A stretch of DNA of 64,000 nt from Photobacterium kishitanii (GCF_003026355.1 NZ_PYON01000007.1:62001-126000), one strand, 5' to 3'. Positions 8,836 to 19,020 are shown, numbered from the stretch's first letter. Notes: generated by a model from the sequence alone, not told the origin. Made by a program: numbers and translations.

Positions 8836-10005
8836 ATGCTTGAATTGTTGTTCCTACTTTTACCTATTGCTGCCGCTTACGGTTGGTATATGGGTAACAG
8901 GAGCGCAAGTAACCAAAAGCAAGAAAAGTCTGACCACTTATCTCGCCAATATGTAACAGGTCTTAATATGCTGTTATCAGATGAATCTGATAAAGCAGTA
9001 GACCTGTTTATTGAGTTGCTTCAGGTTGACAGTGAAACTATTGATACTCATCTTGCTCTCGGTAATTTATTCCGCAGCAGAGGAGAGGTCGATCGCGCCA
9101 TTCGTATTCACCAAAATTTGATAGCCAGACCTAATTTATCGATTGAACAGCGCAATTTAGCCTTACAACAATTAGCAAAAGATTATATGGCTGCCGGTTT
9201 TTTTGATCGTGCTGAGCGTATTTTTGAGCAGTTGCTGGATGAGCCTGATTATCGAAAGCCAGCATTACAACAGTTATTAGCTATTTATCAACAAACACGT
9301 GAGTGGGAAAAAGCCATTGAGATGGCAACCCAGTTGGTGAAATTAGGTAAAACTAAATTAAAGCACGATATTGCCCATTATTGGTGCGAACTCTCCATGC
9401 TTGAGCTTAGTGCTCAGAATCAAGATAAAGCGATTCAGTTATTAAAAAAAGCACTGTCAGTGGATAAACATTGTGTGCGTGCCTCGATTGCAATGGCTAA
9501 AATACAAGTTAAACAACAAGAATATAAGCAAGCAGCAAAAATTTTAGAAAGGATCTCAGATCAAGATATTGAGTTTGTTGGCGAAGCTTTACCGCTACTA
9601 CTTGAGTGTTATGAAGCGATGCACAATCAAAATGCATGGCTAAAGTTTTTACAACATTGTGTCGAACAAAAAGCAGGGGCAAGTGCCGAGTTAATGCTCG
9701 CTGATGAAATTGCCAAGCATGACGGTGCAGTAACGGCGCAGTCTTTTATGACCCGCCAACTTCAAAAAAATCCGACCATGAAAGGTTTTTATCAATTGAT
9801 GGAATATCATCTTGATGAAGCTGAAGAAGGTCGTGCTAAAGAAAGTTTAACCAGTTTACGCCACTTAGTGGGTGAACAGCTTAAGGTGAAGCCTCGCTAT
9901 CGTTGTCGTCAATGTGGCTTTGCTACTCATTCATTGTATTGGCAGTGTCCATCTTGTAAGAGCTGGGGACAAATAAAGCCAATTCGAGGGCTTGATGGTG
10001 AATAA
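8836..10005 (+). CDS. lapB: LapB, TPR and rubredoxin-like regulator of LPS synthesis
   Basis: 389 aa, the usual length. An N-terminal membrane anchor (about residues 1-18, LELLFLLLPIAAAYGWYMG) is followed by TPR repeats covering about 45-350. The C-terminal rubredoxin-like zinc knuckle is CRQCGFATHSLYWQCPSC (two CxxC pairs). In E. coli LapB adapts LpxC to FtsH for degradation and so balances LPS against phospholipid synthesis. The paired CxxC motifs and anchor are intact, so function is probably conserved. It is cotranscribed with lapA and followed by a terminator. Confidence 0.95.
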   Translation: MLELLFLLLPIAAAYGWYMGNRSASNQKQEKSDHLSRQYVTGLNMLLSDESDKAVDLFIELLQVDSETIDTHLALGNLFRSRGEVDRAIRIHQNLIARPNLSIEQRNLALQQLAKDYMAAGFFDRAERIFEQLLDEPDYRKPALQQLLAIYQQTREWEKAIEMATQLVKLGKTKLKHDIAHYWCELSMLELSAQNQDKAIQLLKKALSVDKHCVRASIAMAKIQVKQQEYKQAAKILERISDQDIEFVGEALPLLLECYEAMHNQNAWLKFLQHCVEQKAGASAELMLADEIAKHDGAVTAQSFMTRQLQKNPTMKGFYQLMEYHLDEAEEGRAKESLTSLRHLVGEQLKVKPRYRCRQCGFATHSLYWQCPSCKSWGQIKPIRGLDGE

Positions 10006-10026
10006 TGACCATCGAATGTTTTTTCT

Positions 10027-10057
10027 AAAACCAGTGCAGTTATGTACTGGTTTTTTT
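10027..10057 (+). terminator. Rho-independent terminator of lapAB
   Basis: Stem AAAACCAGT/ACTGGTTTT followed by a T run, 22 nt after the lapB stop. Confidence 0.9.
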
Positions 10058-10089
10058 GTAGTTGTAGCTATCAAATTTAATCAATTGAT

Positions 10090-10120
10090 GTAGAATCCTG
10101 CCGGCGGTTGGGACAACCGC
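10090..10120 (+). promoter_or_regulatory. pyrF promoter (-10) and 5' hairpin
   Basis: TAGAAT at 10090-10095 resembles a -10 element. Right after it lies a 7-bp perfect hairpin GCGGTTG-GGA-CAACCGC (10104-10120), which would sit at the very 5' end of the pyrF mRNA. A 5' stem may stabilise the message; the GGA loop could also be read as a CsrA-type motif, which is speculative. Confidence 0.45.
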
Positions 10121-10154
10121 ACAGTGGATGTATTTAGATATAATAGGAGCCTCA

Positions 10155-10865
10155 ATGCTAGACGTTAAAGTAACAGACCCTAAAGTAATCGTTGCCCTTG
10201 ATTATGATAATCATAATGAGGCACTCGCTTTTGTCGATCGTATTGAGCCGGGAAGCTGCCGTTTAAAAGTCGGTAAAGAGATGTTCACTTTTTTTGGCCC
10301 TGACTTTGTGCGTCAATTGCATGATCGGGGTCATTCTGTATTTCTAGACTTGAAATTTCATGATATTCCAAACACTTGTTCGAAAGCGGTGAGAGCTGCT
10401 GCTGAATTAGGTGTATGGATGGTAAATGTCCACGCCAGTGGTGGTGAGCGGATGATGACGGCATCGCGTGAGATTCTAGAACCCTATGGTAAAGATCGAC
10501 CACTATTAATTGGTGTGACGGTACTGACAAGTATGGAAGCGAATGATTTAGCGGGTATTGGTATTTCATGCCAGCCACAACAGCAAGTATTGAATTTAGC
10601 AACATTAACTAAAAATAGTGGTCTTGATGGGGTGGTTTGTTCAGCGCAAGAAGCGAGTTTGTTGAAAGCTCTGCTTGGACAACAGTTTAAATTAGTCACC
10701 CCGGGCATTCGTCCTGTCGGTAGTGAAGCTGGTGATCAGCGTCGTGTGATGACGCCTGTAGAAGCAATGGCTGCGGGATCTGATTATCTGGTGATTGGTC
10801 GTCCAATTACTCAAGCAAGCGATCCTGCTGCAGTATTGGCTGCCATTAATAAAACATTAGCTTAA
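10155..10865 (+). CDS. pyrF: Orotidine-5'-phosphate decarboxylase
   Basis: 236 aa from the ATG with TAGGAG upstream. It decarboxylates OMP to UMP, the last step of de novo UMP synthesis. The active-site signature [12 protein letters not shown] carries the catalytic Asp-Lys-x-x-Asp array. The N-terminal VALDY and the C-terminal VTPGIRP and YLVIGRPIT phosphate-binding strands are present. In Vibrionaceae, as here, pyrF follows lapAB. A long hairpin separates it from the convergent sap operon. Confidence 0.96.
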   Translation: MLDVKVTDPKVIVALDYDNHNEALAFVDRIEPGSCRLKVGKEMFTFFGPDFVRQLHDRGHSVFLDLKFHDIPNTCSKAVRAAAELGVWMVNVHASGGERMMTASREILEPYGKDRPLLIGVTVLTSMEANDLAGIGISCQPQQQVLNLATLTKNSGLDGVVCSAQEASLLKALLGQQFKLVTPGIRPVGSEAGDQRRVMTPVEAMAAGSDYLVIGRPITQASDPAAVLAAINKTLA

Positions 10866-10888
10866 TTTTTAACGATTAAGCAAACGAT

Positions 10889-10935
10889 AACGCCAGCGTT
10901 TTTACACTAATATGTAGTAATGCTGGCGTTTGTTT
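10889..10935. terminator. Convergent terminator between pyrF and sapF
   Basis: Nine-bp perfect stem AACGCCAGC/GCTGGCGTT (10889-10897 and 10922-10930) with a 24-nt loop and T-rich sequence after it on the plus strand. It lies between two convergent genes. Confidence 0.75.
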
Positions 10936-10940
10936 TATGA

Positions 10941-11765
10941 TTAATAGCTAATTTTTGGAGTGCTATTAAGTATTCGGCCGCTTTTTTCTCGTGTTGGTGA
11001 GCTAAAGTGACTATCAAGTAGTTTTTGCGTTAACGAGTGCTTGGGGTTTGCGAAGACATTAGCGGTACGTCCTTTTTCTACTACTTCGCCATCTTGCATT
11101 ACCATGACTTTGTCACTGAAATGTTTTATCACGCCCATATGTTGTGATACATACACATAAGACAATCCCATCTCTTCTTGCAATTCGAGCAACAGGTTTA
11201 TCATCTGTGAACGCATTGACATGTCTAAACCATTTAACGCTTCATCAGCGACAATAATACAAGGTTGTAAAATCAACGCACGCGCTAAGGAAACACGTTG
11301 TTTTTGTCCTGTTGCCAGCATTTGTGGGTAGAAATACGCATGTTCTGGTAATAATCCAACTCGTTTTAGGGTATCCATGATACGTTTTTCACGGGCTTGC
11401 GGAGTCATGTTGGTATTACGCTTTAGCGGACCCTCTAGAATACGGCCAATCTGAATACGGGGATTCAGCGACGTATTGGGGTCTTGAAAAATCATCCGTA
11501 TTAGTTTGCAACGAGTCTGGTAATCATGGTGATGTAGTTGTTCACCATTCACTCGTACAATCCCTTCTGTTGGAGTGATTACGCCAGCTAACATTTTTGC
11601 TAATGTGGATTTACCTGAGCCATTTTCACCTAACAGGGCGATTGTTTCGCCAGCATTTAGTTGAAATGAGACTGGCTTTACAGCTTTAATAGTACGGCGA
11701 CGAAATAAGCCTGAGCGATAATGGTAATCTTTTTTCAGGTTTTCAACTTCAAGTAATGAACTCAT
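10941..11765 (-). CDS. sapF: Peptide ABC transporter ATP-binding protein SapF
   Basis: 274 aa nucleotide-binding subunit of the Sap importer, at the cytoplasmic face. Walker A is GENGSGKST (about residues 46-54) and Walker B is [13 protein letters not shown]. The signature loop is the degenerate [15 protein letters not shown], resembling the non-LSGGQ loop of E. coli SapF. The switch histidine is in [12 protein letters not shown]. Sap systems handle antimicrobial peptides and, with Trk, potassium uptake; in E. coli the transporter exports putrescine. Its start overlaps the sapD stop by 4 bp, and it is the last gene of sapABCDF. Confidence 0.95.
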   Translation of the reverse strand: MSSLLEVENLKKDYHYRSGLFRRRTIKAVKPVSFQLNAGETIALLGENGSGKSTLAKMLAGVITPTEGIVRVNGEQLHHHDYQTRCKLIRMIFQDPNTSLNPRIQIGRILEGPLKRNTNMTPQAREKRIMDTLKRVGLLPEHAYFYPQMLATGQKQRVSLARALILQPCIIVADEALNGLDMSMRSQMINLLLELQEEMGLSYVYVSQHMGVIKHFSDKVMVMQDGEVVEKGRTANVFANPKHSLTQKLLDSHFSSPTREKSGRILNSTPKISY

Positions 11766-12760
11766 TTGTTGTCATCCTTCATATTTAGCGGAAAATGACA
11801 GCTAAACTTGTGACTTTTAATTTTTTGGCGCTGAGGTACCTCAACGCATTTTCGTTGTGCATAAGGGCATCGTGGCCCTAAACGACAACCTATCGGTAAA
11901 TGTTGTAGTGGTGGAATAGAGCCCGGTAGTGTTTCTAGCTTACATTTGTGGCTTACATCCATTGAAAAGTCAGGCATTGCGCGCATTAATGCCGCAGTAT
12001 AAGGATGATGAGGGAGTTCAAGTAGTTGCTTAGAAGTGCCAGATTCTACTGATTGCCCACAATACATTACAGTGATCCTATCTGCCCATTGAGTCACGGT
12101 ATTTAAATCGTGGCTTACTAATAAGATCGTTGTGTTACCTAATTGGTTCATGCGACTTAGTAGTCGGAAAATTTGCGCCTGAGTAATAGGATCAAGATCG
12201 TTAGTCGGTTCATCAGCAATCAGTAATCGAGGACGGTTAGCTATCGCCATCGCAATCATCACTTTTTGACATTCGCCATCGGTTAATTCATAAGGATAAC
12301 TGCGCATTACGCGTTTATGCTCTTTAATACCGACTTTATGGAGCAAGGCAATTGCTTGCTTTTGGCGCCAATGAAAACGCTGCCAAATACGGCCATTAAA
12401 GGATGATGACGGAATGGCTTCTTCTAGTTGTTCACCAATACGCTCTGATGGATCAAGACAAGTTGATGGTTCTTGGAAAATCATCGCGATTTCGCGGCTA
12501 ACAATTTTACGCCGTTGGCGAGGCGACAACGCTAATAGATCAACATCACCTAAGCGCATACGGTCAGCGTTTACTCGCCAGTTATCTTTACATACGCCAG
12601 CAATGGCTTTTGCAACTAAGCTTTTACCTGATCCTGATTCACCTACTAAGCCACGAATTTCGCTTTCGTTAATGGTGATACTCATGCGATCAACTGCTTT
12701 TACCATCCCTTGGGGGGTATCGATTTCTATGGTTAGGTTACGTATATCGAGTAATGGCAT
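11762..12760 (-). CDS. sapD: Peptide ABC transporter ATP-binding protein SapD
   Basis: 332 aa from the ATG with AGGAA upstream, close to the 330 aa of E. coli SapD. Walker A is GESGSGKS. The signature loop is [16 protein letters not shown] (degenerate, as in E. coli) and Walker B is [15 protein letters not shown]-terminal oligopeptide-transporter domain carries the cysteine-rich [16 protein letters not shown] element of the Opp/Dpp family. SapD binds ATP and in E. coli also stimulates TrkH/TrkG potassium uptake. It starts 1 bp from the sapC stop, so it is translationally coupled. Confidence 0.95.
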   Translation of the reverse strand: MPLLDIRNLTIEIDTPQGMVKAVDRMSITINESEIRGLVGESGSGKSLVAKAIAGVCKDNWRVNADRMRLGDVDLLALSPRQRRKIVSREIAMIFQEPSTCLDPSERIGEQLEEAIPSSSFNGRIWQRFHWRQKQAIALLHKVGIKEHKRVMRSYPYELTDGECQKVMIAMAIANRPRLLIADEPTNDLDPITQAQIFRLLSRMNQLGNTTILLVSHDLNTVTQWADRITVMYCGQSVESGTSKQLLELPHHPYTAALMRAMPDFSMDVSHKCKLETLPGSIPPLQHLPIGCRLGPRCPYAQRKCVEVPQRQKIKSHKFSCHFPLNMKDDNK

Positions 12761-12761
12761 A

Positions 12762-13649
12762 TTAATCAATTCCTGCGTTAAGTGCTTGGCGCATACCATC
12801 ACCAACAAGGTTGATAACTAACACACTAAACATAATCGCAAGCCCTGGCAGTGTCACTGTCCATGGTGCGAGATAAATAAGATCAATTGAATCCCCAAGC
12901 ATTGCACCCCATTCAGGTAACGGTGCTTGGGCGCCTAAACCAAGAAAACCAAGCGCCGCAATATCCATAATAGCAACTGAGATAGCACGAGTCATTTCAG
13001 TGGTAATTGTGGTTAAGATATTGGGTAATATCGAGTTATAAAGGAGATAAAAGTTGTTAGCACCATCAAGGCGGGCAGCAATAATGTAGTCTTTTTCTAC
13101 CTCAGCATGCACGGCTGTGTATACGGCACGGATGAAACGAGGGATTAATGCCAGCCAAATAGCAAGCAGAATATGTGTTTCCCCTGGCCCCATGTATGCA
13201 ACAACAATTATCGCCAGCAACAATGATGGAATCGATAATACGGTGTCTAAAATATGGTTAAGAAAGCTAGACTTAAGGCCGCTACTCATGCCAGCTAAAA
13301 TACCAATTAATAGACCAATTGCGCTTGATGCAAATGCGACCAGTAAAGCGTAGCCGAAGGTTAATTGACTCCCAATCAATAACCGCGACAAAATATCGCG
13401 TCCAAGATCGTCAGTACCAAAAAAGAATGATACATGGCCTGAATTATCCCATGACGGTGGCATCAGTAATTCACCGACTTGCTCTATCGCAGAATAGGGG
13501 GCTAACCAGCGAGCATTAATGGTAATTAATAGCAGTGCTAGTAGGCTCCACAAACCAAACATGGCTAATGAATTAGCACGGAAATTTTGCCATGATCGTT
13601 CCCATTGAGTAGGGATTGTGGCTTCTTGGTAAACACTATTTGATGGCAT
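12762..13649 (-). CDS. sapC: Peptide ABC transporter permease SapC
   Basis: 295 aa. It is an inner-membrane permease of the DppC/OppC type with an N-terminal helix (about residues 29-48), a periplasmic loop carrying the [17 protein letters not shown] signature, and four or five more helices. The cytoplasmic EAA loop is [27 protein letters not shown], which contacts the ATPases. It overlaps the 3' end of sapB by 14 bp. All features expected of SapC are present. Confidence 0.95.
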   Translation of the reverse strand: MPSNSVYQEATIPTQWERSWQNFRANSLAMFGLWSLLALLLITINARWLAPYSAIEQVGELLMPPSWDNSGHVSFFFGTDDLGRDILSRLLIGSQLTFGYALLVAFASSAIGLLIGILAGMSSGLKSSFLNHILDTVLSIPSLLLAIIVVAYMGPGETHILLAIWLALIPRFIRAVYTAVHAEVEKDYIIAARLDGANNFYLLYNSILPNILTTITTEMTRAISVAIMDIAALGFLGLGAQAPLPEWGAMLGDSIDLIYLAPWTVTLPGLAIMFSVLVINLVGDGMRQALNAGID

Positions 13650-14598
13650 ACCATTCCTTCCTTACCAGCGGATTAACAATTGCGCCAACAATATCAGACA
13701 AAATATTAGCTAATAAAATAAATCCACCAACAGTAATAACACCTGCTTGAATTGCAACATAGTTTTGAGCCGCAATTGCATTGAGTAGCCAGCGACCAAT
13801 ACCGGGCCAGTTGAAAATAGATTCGGTTAGCATTGCGAATGTCATCATTGCTGCAAACTGCATCCCAAGCTTGGGAATGATGGGTGGAATCGCATTTTTC
13901 ATACCGTGACGACGGACAATTTCAAAGGTTGAAAGGCCTTTGGTCTGCGCGACTTTAATATAGTTTTTAGTCATAACCTCAGCAATTGATGCGCGTGTTA
14001 AACGAATGACCTCTGTTGTTGGTGCCATCGCTAAGACAATAGTAGGCAAAACAAGGTGTTTAACAGCATCAAAGAAAGCTTCCATGCGATAAGGCTTATC
14101 GGAGAGCAAAATATCAATCAATGCAAACCCCGTCACATGGTTGAATTGATACAATAAGCTATAACGACCAGAAACAGGTAACCAGCCTAAGTTAAGTGAA
14201 AACAGTAAGATAAGTAACATTGCTAGCCAAAATAACGGAATAGAGTAGCCCAATAATGTAATTGAACTTATTACTGTATCAATAGGGCGGCCGCGACGGA
14301 CGCCAGCAATGGTACCTAAAGGAATACCAATGACTAAAGATAAAATAAAAGCAAAAAAGCATAGCTCTAATGTTGCTGGAAAAACTTTGAGTATTTCAGC
14401 ACTCATAGGTATACCTGATGGGCTAATACCTAAGTTACCAGCGAATAAGTTTTGTAGATAAATGACCCAACCCTGCCAAAATGGTTCATAGGCCCATTGT
14501 AATTGGGTATCAAGTCTTAAAATGCTAAAACTAACGATAGTTAGAATGAGTAACGTAATAATAAACAGATTTAAGCGACGTATAGTGTAGATAAACAT
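13636..14598 (-). CDS. sapB: Peptide ABC transporter permease SapB
   Basis: 320 aa DppB/OppB-type permease, partner of SapC. The first helix spans about residues 9-27, and further helices and the EAA loop (NYIKVAQTKGLSTFEIVRRHGMKNAIPPII) follow. The C-terminal ESIFNWPGIGRWLLNAIAAQNYV is characteristic of the family. E. coli SapB is 321 aa. It lies 3 bp downstream of sapA and overlaps sapC. Confidence 0.95.
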   Translation of the reverse strand: MFIYTIRRLNLFIITLLILTIVSFSILRLDTQLQWAYEPFWQGWVIYLQNLFAGNLGISPSGIPMSAEILKVFPATLELCFFAFILSLVIGIPLGTIAGVRRGRPIDTVISSITLLGYSIPLFWLAMLLILLFSLNLGWLPVSGRYSLLYQFNHVTGFALIDILLSDKPYRMEAFFDAVKHLVLPTIVLAMAPTTEVIRLTRASIAEVMTKNYIKVAQTKGLSTFEIVRRHGMKNAIPPIIPKLGMQFAAMMTFAMLTESIFNWPGIGRWLLNAIAAQNYVAIQAGVITVGGFILLANILSDIVGAIVNPLVRKEWYAIK

Positions 14599-14601
14599 AC
14601 T

Positions 14602-16221
14602 TTACTCAGTCCGATAGACACTGGAAAATGAACGCGAGCCGAAAGGACTCATTTGTAGTCCGCCGAGTGTTTTATTATGCGCTTGAAAATGCACGCCATG
14701 AGCAAGAGGGATGATCGGCACTTGCTGATCGAGGATATCTTGTGCATGTTGATAATAGTTAACTCGTTGCTGGGTTTTATTCGTGCGTGATGCTAGTTCA
14801 AGTAAATTATCAAATTGAACATTGCACCAATTCGCAACATTTAGCCCTGCATGTTTAGCATTACAAGAGAGTAATGGGCGTAAGAAATTATCAGGATCAC
14901 CATTATCTGCAATCCAACCAGCTAGCATCATATCGTAGTTATTCATATCATTAACGCCAAGACGACCAACGTTATCTTGATGATAAATAATAACATTAAT
15001 TCCAATTGCTTTGAGGTTGGCTTGAATAAGTTCTGCCGTTTTTTGTGGGCTTGGGTTGTAAGGTCGAGACTCTAAAGGTACCCACATGGTTAATACTTGA
15101 TTGCTGTTATAACCTGCTTGTTTAAGTAATTGTTTGGCTTTTTTAGGATTATAATTAACCGCTTTACTGTCATTGTTATAAGCCCAAGATGTTGGCGGTA
15201 ATAAGCTTTTTGCTTTGGTTGCCGTACCATAATAGACTGAATTTAATAAGGTGTTTTTGTTAATGGCATAGCTAATAGCTTCACGCACTTTGAGATTATT
15301 TAAAGGAGCAATACTGGTATTTAAGGCTAAAAATGACACGTTCATGCCTGCTTGTGCCAATAATTCATAGTTATCATTGTCGGTGATCACCGGTAACTGA
15401 CTGGCAACGGGGGACGCTAATACATCACATTCCGCGCTTAATAATTTAGTTAAATTGCCCATGCCACGTGAAGAAATATCAAACACAATTTGCTCCATTG
15501 GTGCGGCACCTTGCCAATAACCAATATGGTGCTTTAAACGAATTAGATCGTTAGGAATAAACTGATCAACATAAAATGGCCCAGTACCAATAGGACGGCT
15601 ATCCAATTTACCTATTTGACCTGATTTTAGCAGTTGTTTGCCATATTCGGCTGAATATACAACCGCATAGCTAGTCGCTAAATTTGATAAGAAAGAGTTA
15701 TCAGGACGTCGTAGAGTAAATTGTACTGTGTGTGGATTCAGCGCTTTAATACTTTCAATATCATCAGCAAAGCCGAGACTTTCAAACCACGGATAACGGC
15801 CACCTGAAATATGGTGGAAAGGATTATCGGGGTTTATTACGCGTTCAAAGCTAAATACAACATCATCAGCATTCATGGTACGCGTTGGTGTGAACCAGGT
15901 TGTGGTTTGAAACTTTACACCTTGGCGAAGGGTAAATGTATACACTAATCCGTCGTCACTAACTGTCCAGCTTTTAGCAAGATCAGGTAATGGCTTATGG
16001 CTGACGGGATCAAGTAATAGCAGACGGTCAAAAATTTGTGCCGAAAGGGTTTCTGCTGTTAGCCCACCGTCTGTTAATTGGGGATTAAGTGTTGTCGGTG
16101 TATCTTGGCCACAATAGACAAAACCCCGATGTTGAATAATTGAATCTTTTGCTGGTTGCTTACACCCACTAAGGGTCAATAAAACCAAACTAGCGATAAA
16201 AAGACGATAGTAAGCGCTCAT
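14602..16221 (-). CDS. sapA: Peptide ABC transporter substrate-binding protein SapA
   Basis: 539 aa member of the DppA/OppA/SapA family (SBP_bac_5). The N-terminus MSAYYRLFIASLVLLTLSGCKQ has a lipobox (LSGC), so the mature protein is predicted to be anchored at Cys20. E. coli SapA is, as I recall it, a soluble periplasmic protein. The SBP core is clear: LTAETLSAQIFDRLLLLDPVSHKPLPDLAKSW and VKFQTTTWFTPTRTMNADDVVFSFERV. It leads the sapABCDF operon. No strong promoter was recognised in the 136 bp between it and the pspF stop. Confidence 0.93.
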   Translation of the reverse strand: MSAYYRLFIASLVLLTLSGCKQPAKDSIIQHRGFVYCGQDTPTTLNPQLTDGGLTAETLSAQIFDRLLLLDPVSHKPLPDLAKSWTVSDDGLVYTFTLRQGVKFQTTTWFTPTRTMNADDVVFSFERVINPDNPFHHISGGRYPWFESLGFADDIESIKALNPHTVQFTLRRPDNSFLSNLATSYAVVYSAEYGKQLLKSGQIGKLDSRPIGTGPFYVDQFIPNDLIRLKHHIGYWQGAAPMEQIVFDISSRGMGNLTKLLSAECDVLASPVASQLPVITDNDNYELLAQAGMNVSFLALNTSIAPLNNLKVREAISYAINKNTLLNSVYYGTATKAKSLLPPTSWAYNNDSKAVNYNPKKAKQLLKQAGYNSNQVLTMWVPLESRPYNPSPQKTAELIQANLKAIGINVIIYHQDNVGRLGVNDMNNYDMMLAGWIADNGDPDNFLRPLLSCNAKHAGLNVANWCNVQFDNLLELASRTNKTQQRVNYYQHAQDILDQQVPIIPLAHGVHFQAHNKTLGGLQMSPFGSRSFSSVYRTE

Positions 16222-16357
16222 ATGTAATAGGCGTTATTTGAAATTAAGTTTTTAAATTTAACATTTTCCATCTCGCTCACCAAGTTATCCAGCCTGTTTT
16301 GAATTAAATTAGCGAAAAAGCGTCAATTATGTTGAGTTTTCCCCTTAATTTGGTTGA

Positions 16358-17380
16358 TTAATCACCATTAACATTGAGGTCATATTTACGAATTAAGCCT
16401 CTTAGTTGATGGTAGCTAAGACTTAATAACTCGGCAGCTTTTGTTTGATTAAATTTAGCGAGTGCCAAAGCTTGTTCAATCCATATGATTTCTTGTTGTT
16501 GCAGTTGTTGACGTAGATCTATTGGAAATGTCAGCGCATTAGCATCTTGATTTGCAGGTGATTTAACTGTTATTGGTTGAGAATCTTTCTCGGTTATGAC
16601 TTTATCCCATGAGGTCATAAAGGGATCAATAATAATAGTATCGATAATTTCATCTTCTATTGCGTGGCGAAATACCGAACGTTCAACCACATTTTTTAAT
16701 TCACGAATATTACCAGGCCATGAATAGTTTAATAACTGTTGTTGGGCCTGATAACTAAAACCAGCAAAGTAGCTAAAATTCATTTCACGACACATTCTTA
16801 CAGCATAGTGTTCAGCGAGGGGTAAAATATCATCAAGCCGTGCTCTTAGGGGCGGTAAATGGATCACCTCAAAGGCTAATCTATCGAGTAAATCGGCGCG
16901 AAACTTTCCGTCAGCAGCGAGTTGTGGCAGGTTTTGATTGGTAGCACAAATTAATCGTACATTGGCTTGGCAGCTTTTATTACCGCCTACACGTTCATAT
17001 TCACCATATTCAATCACACGTAATAGTTTTTCTTGGACACCCATTGGCGCTGTGGCGAGTTCATCTAAAAACAGAGTCCCATTTTCGGCGCGTTCAAATC
17101 GCCCTTGATGACGGCCTTTTGCTCCTGTAAATGCTCCTGCTTCATGACCAAACAGTTCCGAATCAATCACACCGTCAGCTAATGCGGCACAATTTAAGCT
17201 GATTAATGGTTGATCCCATCGTGTCGATAGATAATGGATTCGTTGTGCTATTAGTTCTTTACCTGTACCGCGTTCACCTAAAATAAGTACCGGCCGGTTA
17301 AGTGTTGCAAGCCGTGATGCATGATCAAGTACTGCTAAAAAAGCATCTGACTCACCGATTAAATTTTCGGTCTTTCTCAT
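16358..17380 (-). CDS. pspF: Phage-shock operon transcriptional activator PspF
   Basis: 340 aa sigma-54 enhancer-binding protein without an N-terminal receiver domain. The AAA+ domain has Walker A GERGTGKE, the sigma-54-contacting GAFTGA loop (ELFGHEAGAFTGAKGRHQG), Walker B LFLDEL, and the arginine-finger region FRADLLDRLAFEVIHLPPLR. The C-terminal Fis-type helix-turn-helix is FNQTKAAELLSLSYHQLRGLIRKY. PspA represses it by binding the AAA+ domain. It is transcribed divergently from pspABC, and the 218-bp gap holds the sigma-54 promoter and should hold the PspF enhancer sites. Confidence 0.96.
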   Translation of the reverse strand: MRKTENLIGESDAFLAVLDHASRLATLNRPVLILGERGTGKELIAQRIHYLSTRWDQPLISLNCAALADGVIDSELFGHEAGAFTGAKGRHQGRFERAENGTLFLDELATAPMGVQEKLLRVIEYGEYERVGGNKSCQANVRLICATNQNLPQLAADGKFRADLLDRLAFEVIHLPPLRARLDDILPLAEHYAVRMCREMNFSYFAGFSYQAQQQLLNYSWPGNIRELKNVVERSVFRHAIEDEIIDTIIIDPFMTSWDKVITEKDSQPITVKSPANQDANALTFPIDLRQQLQQQEIIWIEQALALAKFNQTKAAELLSLSYHQLRGLIRKYDLNVNGD

Positions 17381-17477
17381 TGGTAAATCTCACTACAATT
17401 TAGTTATATTCACTATATCATTATTTATTAAAAGCGCATGTTATTTATTTAGTTTAATTAAAACAATTACTTAAAAG

Positions 17478-17494
17478 TTGGCACGCAAGTTGAT
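17478..17494 (+). promoter_or_regulatory. Sigma-54 promoter of pspABC
   Basis: TTGGCACGCAAGTTGAT matches the sigma-54 consensus TGGCACG-N4-TTGC[A/T] with one change (TTGA for TTGC). It lies 104 bp upstream of pspA, and PspF is encoded divergently. AT-rich sequence at 17400-17475 is the likely IHF and PspF enhancer region. Confidence 0.88.
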
Positions 17495-17598
17495 ATGTAT
17501 ATAAAAGAATTACACCTCACATGACAACATAACGTTAGTCTGATGATATAAACCGTTAATTGAACGTGATTCAATGCGGTTGACCAAGGAGTTTTATT

Positions 17599-18267
17599 AT
17601 GGGTATTTTTTCTCGTTTTGCTGACATCGTAAATGCTAACGTCAATTCATTATTGGACAAAGCAGAAGATCCGCAAAAATTGATCCGTCTTATTATTCAA
17701 GAAATGGAAGATACATTAGTTGAAGTGCGTACTTCATCAGCGCGTGCGCTAGCAGATAAAAAAGAATTGCGCCGTCGTATTACTGCGATTGAAACGCAAT
17801 CGACAGATTGGCAACAAAAAGCAAGTTTAGCGATTCAAAAAGGCCGTGAAGATCTAGCACGTGCCGCATTGATTGAAAAACAAAAGCTAGTTGATGTTGC
17901 GTTAACGTTAAATGAAGAATATAAATTAGTAGATGAAACGATTGAAAAATTATCGTTAGAAGTTGCTGAACTTGAACGTAAATTGCAAGAGACACGTGCT
18001 CGCCAGCAAGCGTTAGTTACTCGTCATAAAGCGGCTGGAACACGTCGTGATGTCCGTCGCCAACTTGATACCAGTAAAGTCGATGAGGCAATGTCGAAGT
18101 TTGAACAATATGAGCGTCGTATTGATGAAATGGAAGCAGAAGCGGATAGCTATAGTTTTGGTCGAGGAAAAAGCTTAGAGTCAGAGTTTGCTGATCTTCA
18201 AGCACAAGATGATATTGAAAAAGAGCTTGAGCGTCTAAAAGCAAGCATGAATGATAAACAACAGTAA
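17599..18267 (+). CDS. pspA: Phage shock protein A
   Basis: 222 aa PspA/IM30 (ESCRT-III-like) protein. It is nearly all alpha-helical and coiled-coil, with the N-terminal amphipathic helix [24 protein letters not shown] that binds stressed membrane and helps inhibit PspF. The family motifs [17 protein letters not shown] and [15 protein letters not shown] are present. It forms oligomers at the inner membrane to limit proton leakage. It has a good ribosome site (AAGGAG) and is first in pspABC. Confidence 0.97.
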   Translation: MGIFSRFADIVNANVNSLLDKAEDPQKLIRLIIQEMEDTLVEVRTSSARALADKKELRRRITAIETQSTDWQQKASLAIQKGREDLARAALIEKQKLVDVALTLNEEYKLVDETIEKLSLEVAELERKLQETRARQQALVTRHKAAGTRRDVRRQLDTSKVDEAMSKFEQYERRIDEMEAEADSYSFGRGKSLESEFADLQAQDDIEKELERLKASMNDKQQ

Positions 18268-18343
18268 TCGCAGGACAATTGTCTTTTACATTATATAAAA
18301 AGAATAATATTGCTATTACCCCTGCGTGAAAGGAGAACAACAA

Positions 18344-18571
18344 ATGTCGATGGGTTTTATTAGTGTTCCATTAGTGGTGTTTATGGTTGTTGTTGCACCA
18401 TTGTGGTTAATTCTTCATTACCGCAGTAAGCGTAAATCAGGTGAGGGATTATCTGGTGAGGATCATAAAAAGTTAGAAACCTTAGTGGCACGCGCAGAGG
18501 TGATGCAAGAGCGGATTGTTACGCTAGAGCGAATTTTAGATGCTGAAGCACCACAATGGAGGCAAAAATAA
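18344..18571 (+). CDS. pspB: Phage shock protein B
   Basis: 75 aa from the ATG after AAGGAG. A single N-terminal transmembrane helix (about residues 5-25, ISVPLVVFMVVVAPLWLILHY) is followed by a basic segment and a cytoplasmic coiled coil (HKKLETLVARAEVMQERIVTLERIL). It acts with PspC to release PspF from PspA on envelope stress. Its stop shares one base with the pspC start. Confidence 0.95.
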   Translation: MSMGFISVPLVVFMVVVAPLWLILHYRSKRKSGEGLSGEDHKKLETLVARAEVMQERIVTLERILDAEAPQWRQK

Positions 18572-18957
18572 TGCGCAAAACATTATATCGCGATCCTAAC
18601 AACGGTAAATTGGGTGGTGTGTGTGCCGGTTTGGCTGAATATTTTGGCGTTGAAATTTGGCTAATGCGTATTTTAGCCGTTACTGCTTTTTTATTAGGGG
18701 TCGGTTTTTTTGCAACGGTTGCCTATATCGCGGCTTGGTTAATTTTAGATAAAATGCCACCACAACGAAAAGAACAGCAGCATCAATATACTGAACATAA
18801 TGTTAAACAAAAACCATGGCAAACGGGGCAGTCACCGCAACAGATTTTGGATAATGTAGAAACTGAACTTGCGCGTAGTGAAGTGAGTATTCAAAAAATG
18901 GAAGCTTATGTAACGTCATCTGCCTTTAAAGTTGATCGTGAATTTAATAAACTTTAG
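18571..18957 (+). CDS. pspC: Phage shock protein C
   Basis: 128 aa. The PspC domain at residues about 5-65 begins LYRDPNNGKLGGVCAGLAEYFGVEIWLMRI and includes a hydrophobic membrane segment (AVTAFLLGVGFFATVAYIAAWLIL). The C-terminal part is charged and helical. It partners with PspB as sensor and toxin-protection component. It starts at an ATG overlapping the pspB stop (TAATG), with GGAGG 15 nt upstream inside pspB. Confidence 0.95.
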   Translation: MRKTLYRDPNNGKLGGVCAGLAEYFGVEIWLMRILAVTAFLLGVGFFATVAYIAAWLILDKMPPQRKEQQHQYTEHNVKQKPWQTGQSPQQILDNVETELARSEVSIQKMEAYVTSSAFKVDREFNKL

Positions 18958-19020
18958 TGCAGAAATCTAAAGTGCTTGATGTTATTTGTGTAGATTATGT
19001 CTATAAATAATATCAATATG

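Noticed and set aside
10104..10120. CsrA-binding hairpin in the pyrF leader
   Set aside because: The loop is GGA, but the flanking ANGGA context is imperfect and it does not cover the ribosome site; kept only as a 5' hairpin.
10285..10605. 106-codon minus-strand ORF opposite pyrF
   Set aside because: Fully inside pyrF, whose motifs are all intact in the plus frame.
18017..18343. 108-codon minus-strand ORF opposite pspA
   Set aside because: Shadow of the highly biased pspA coding sequence; no independent signal.
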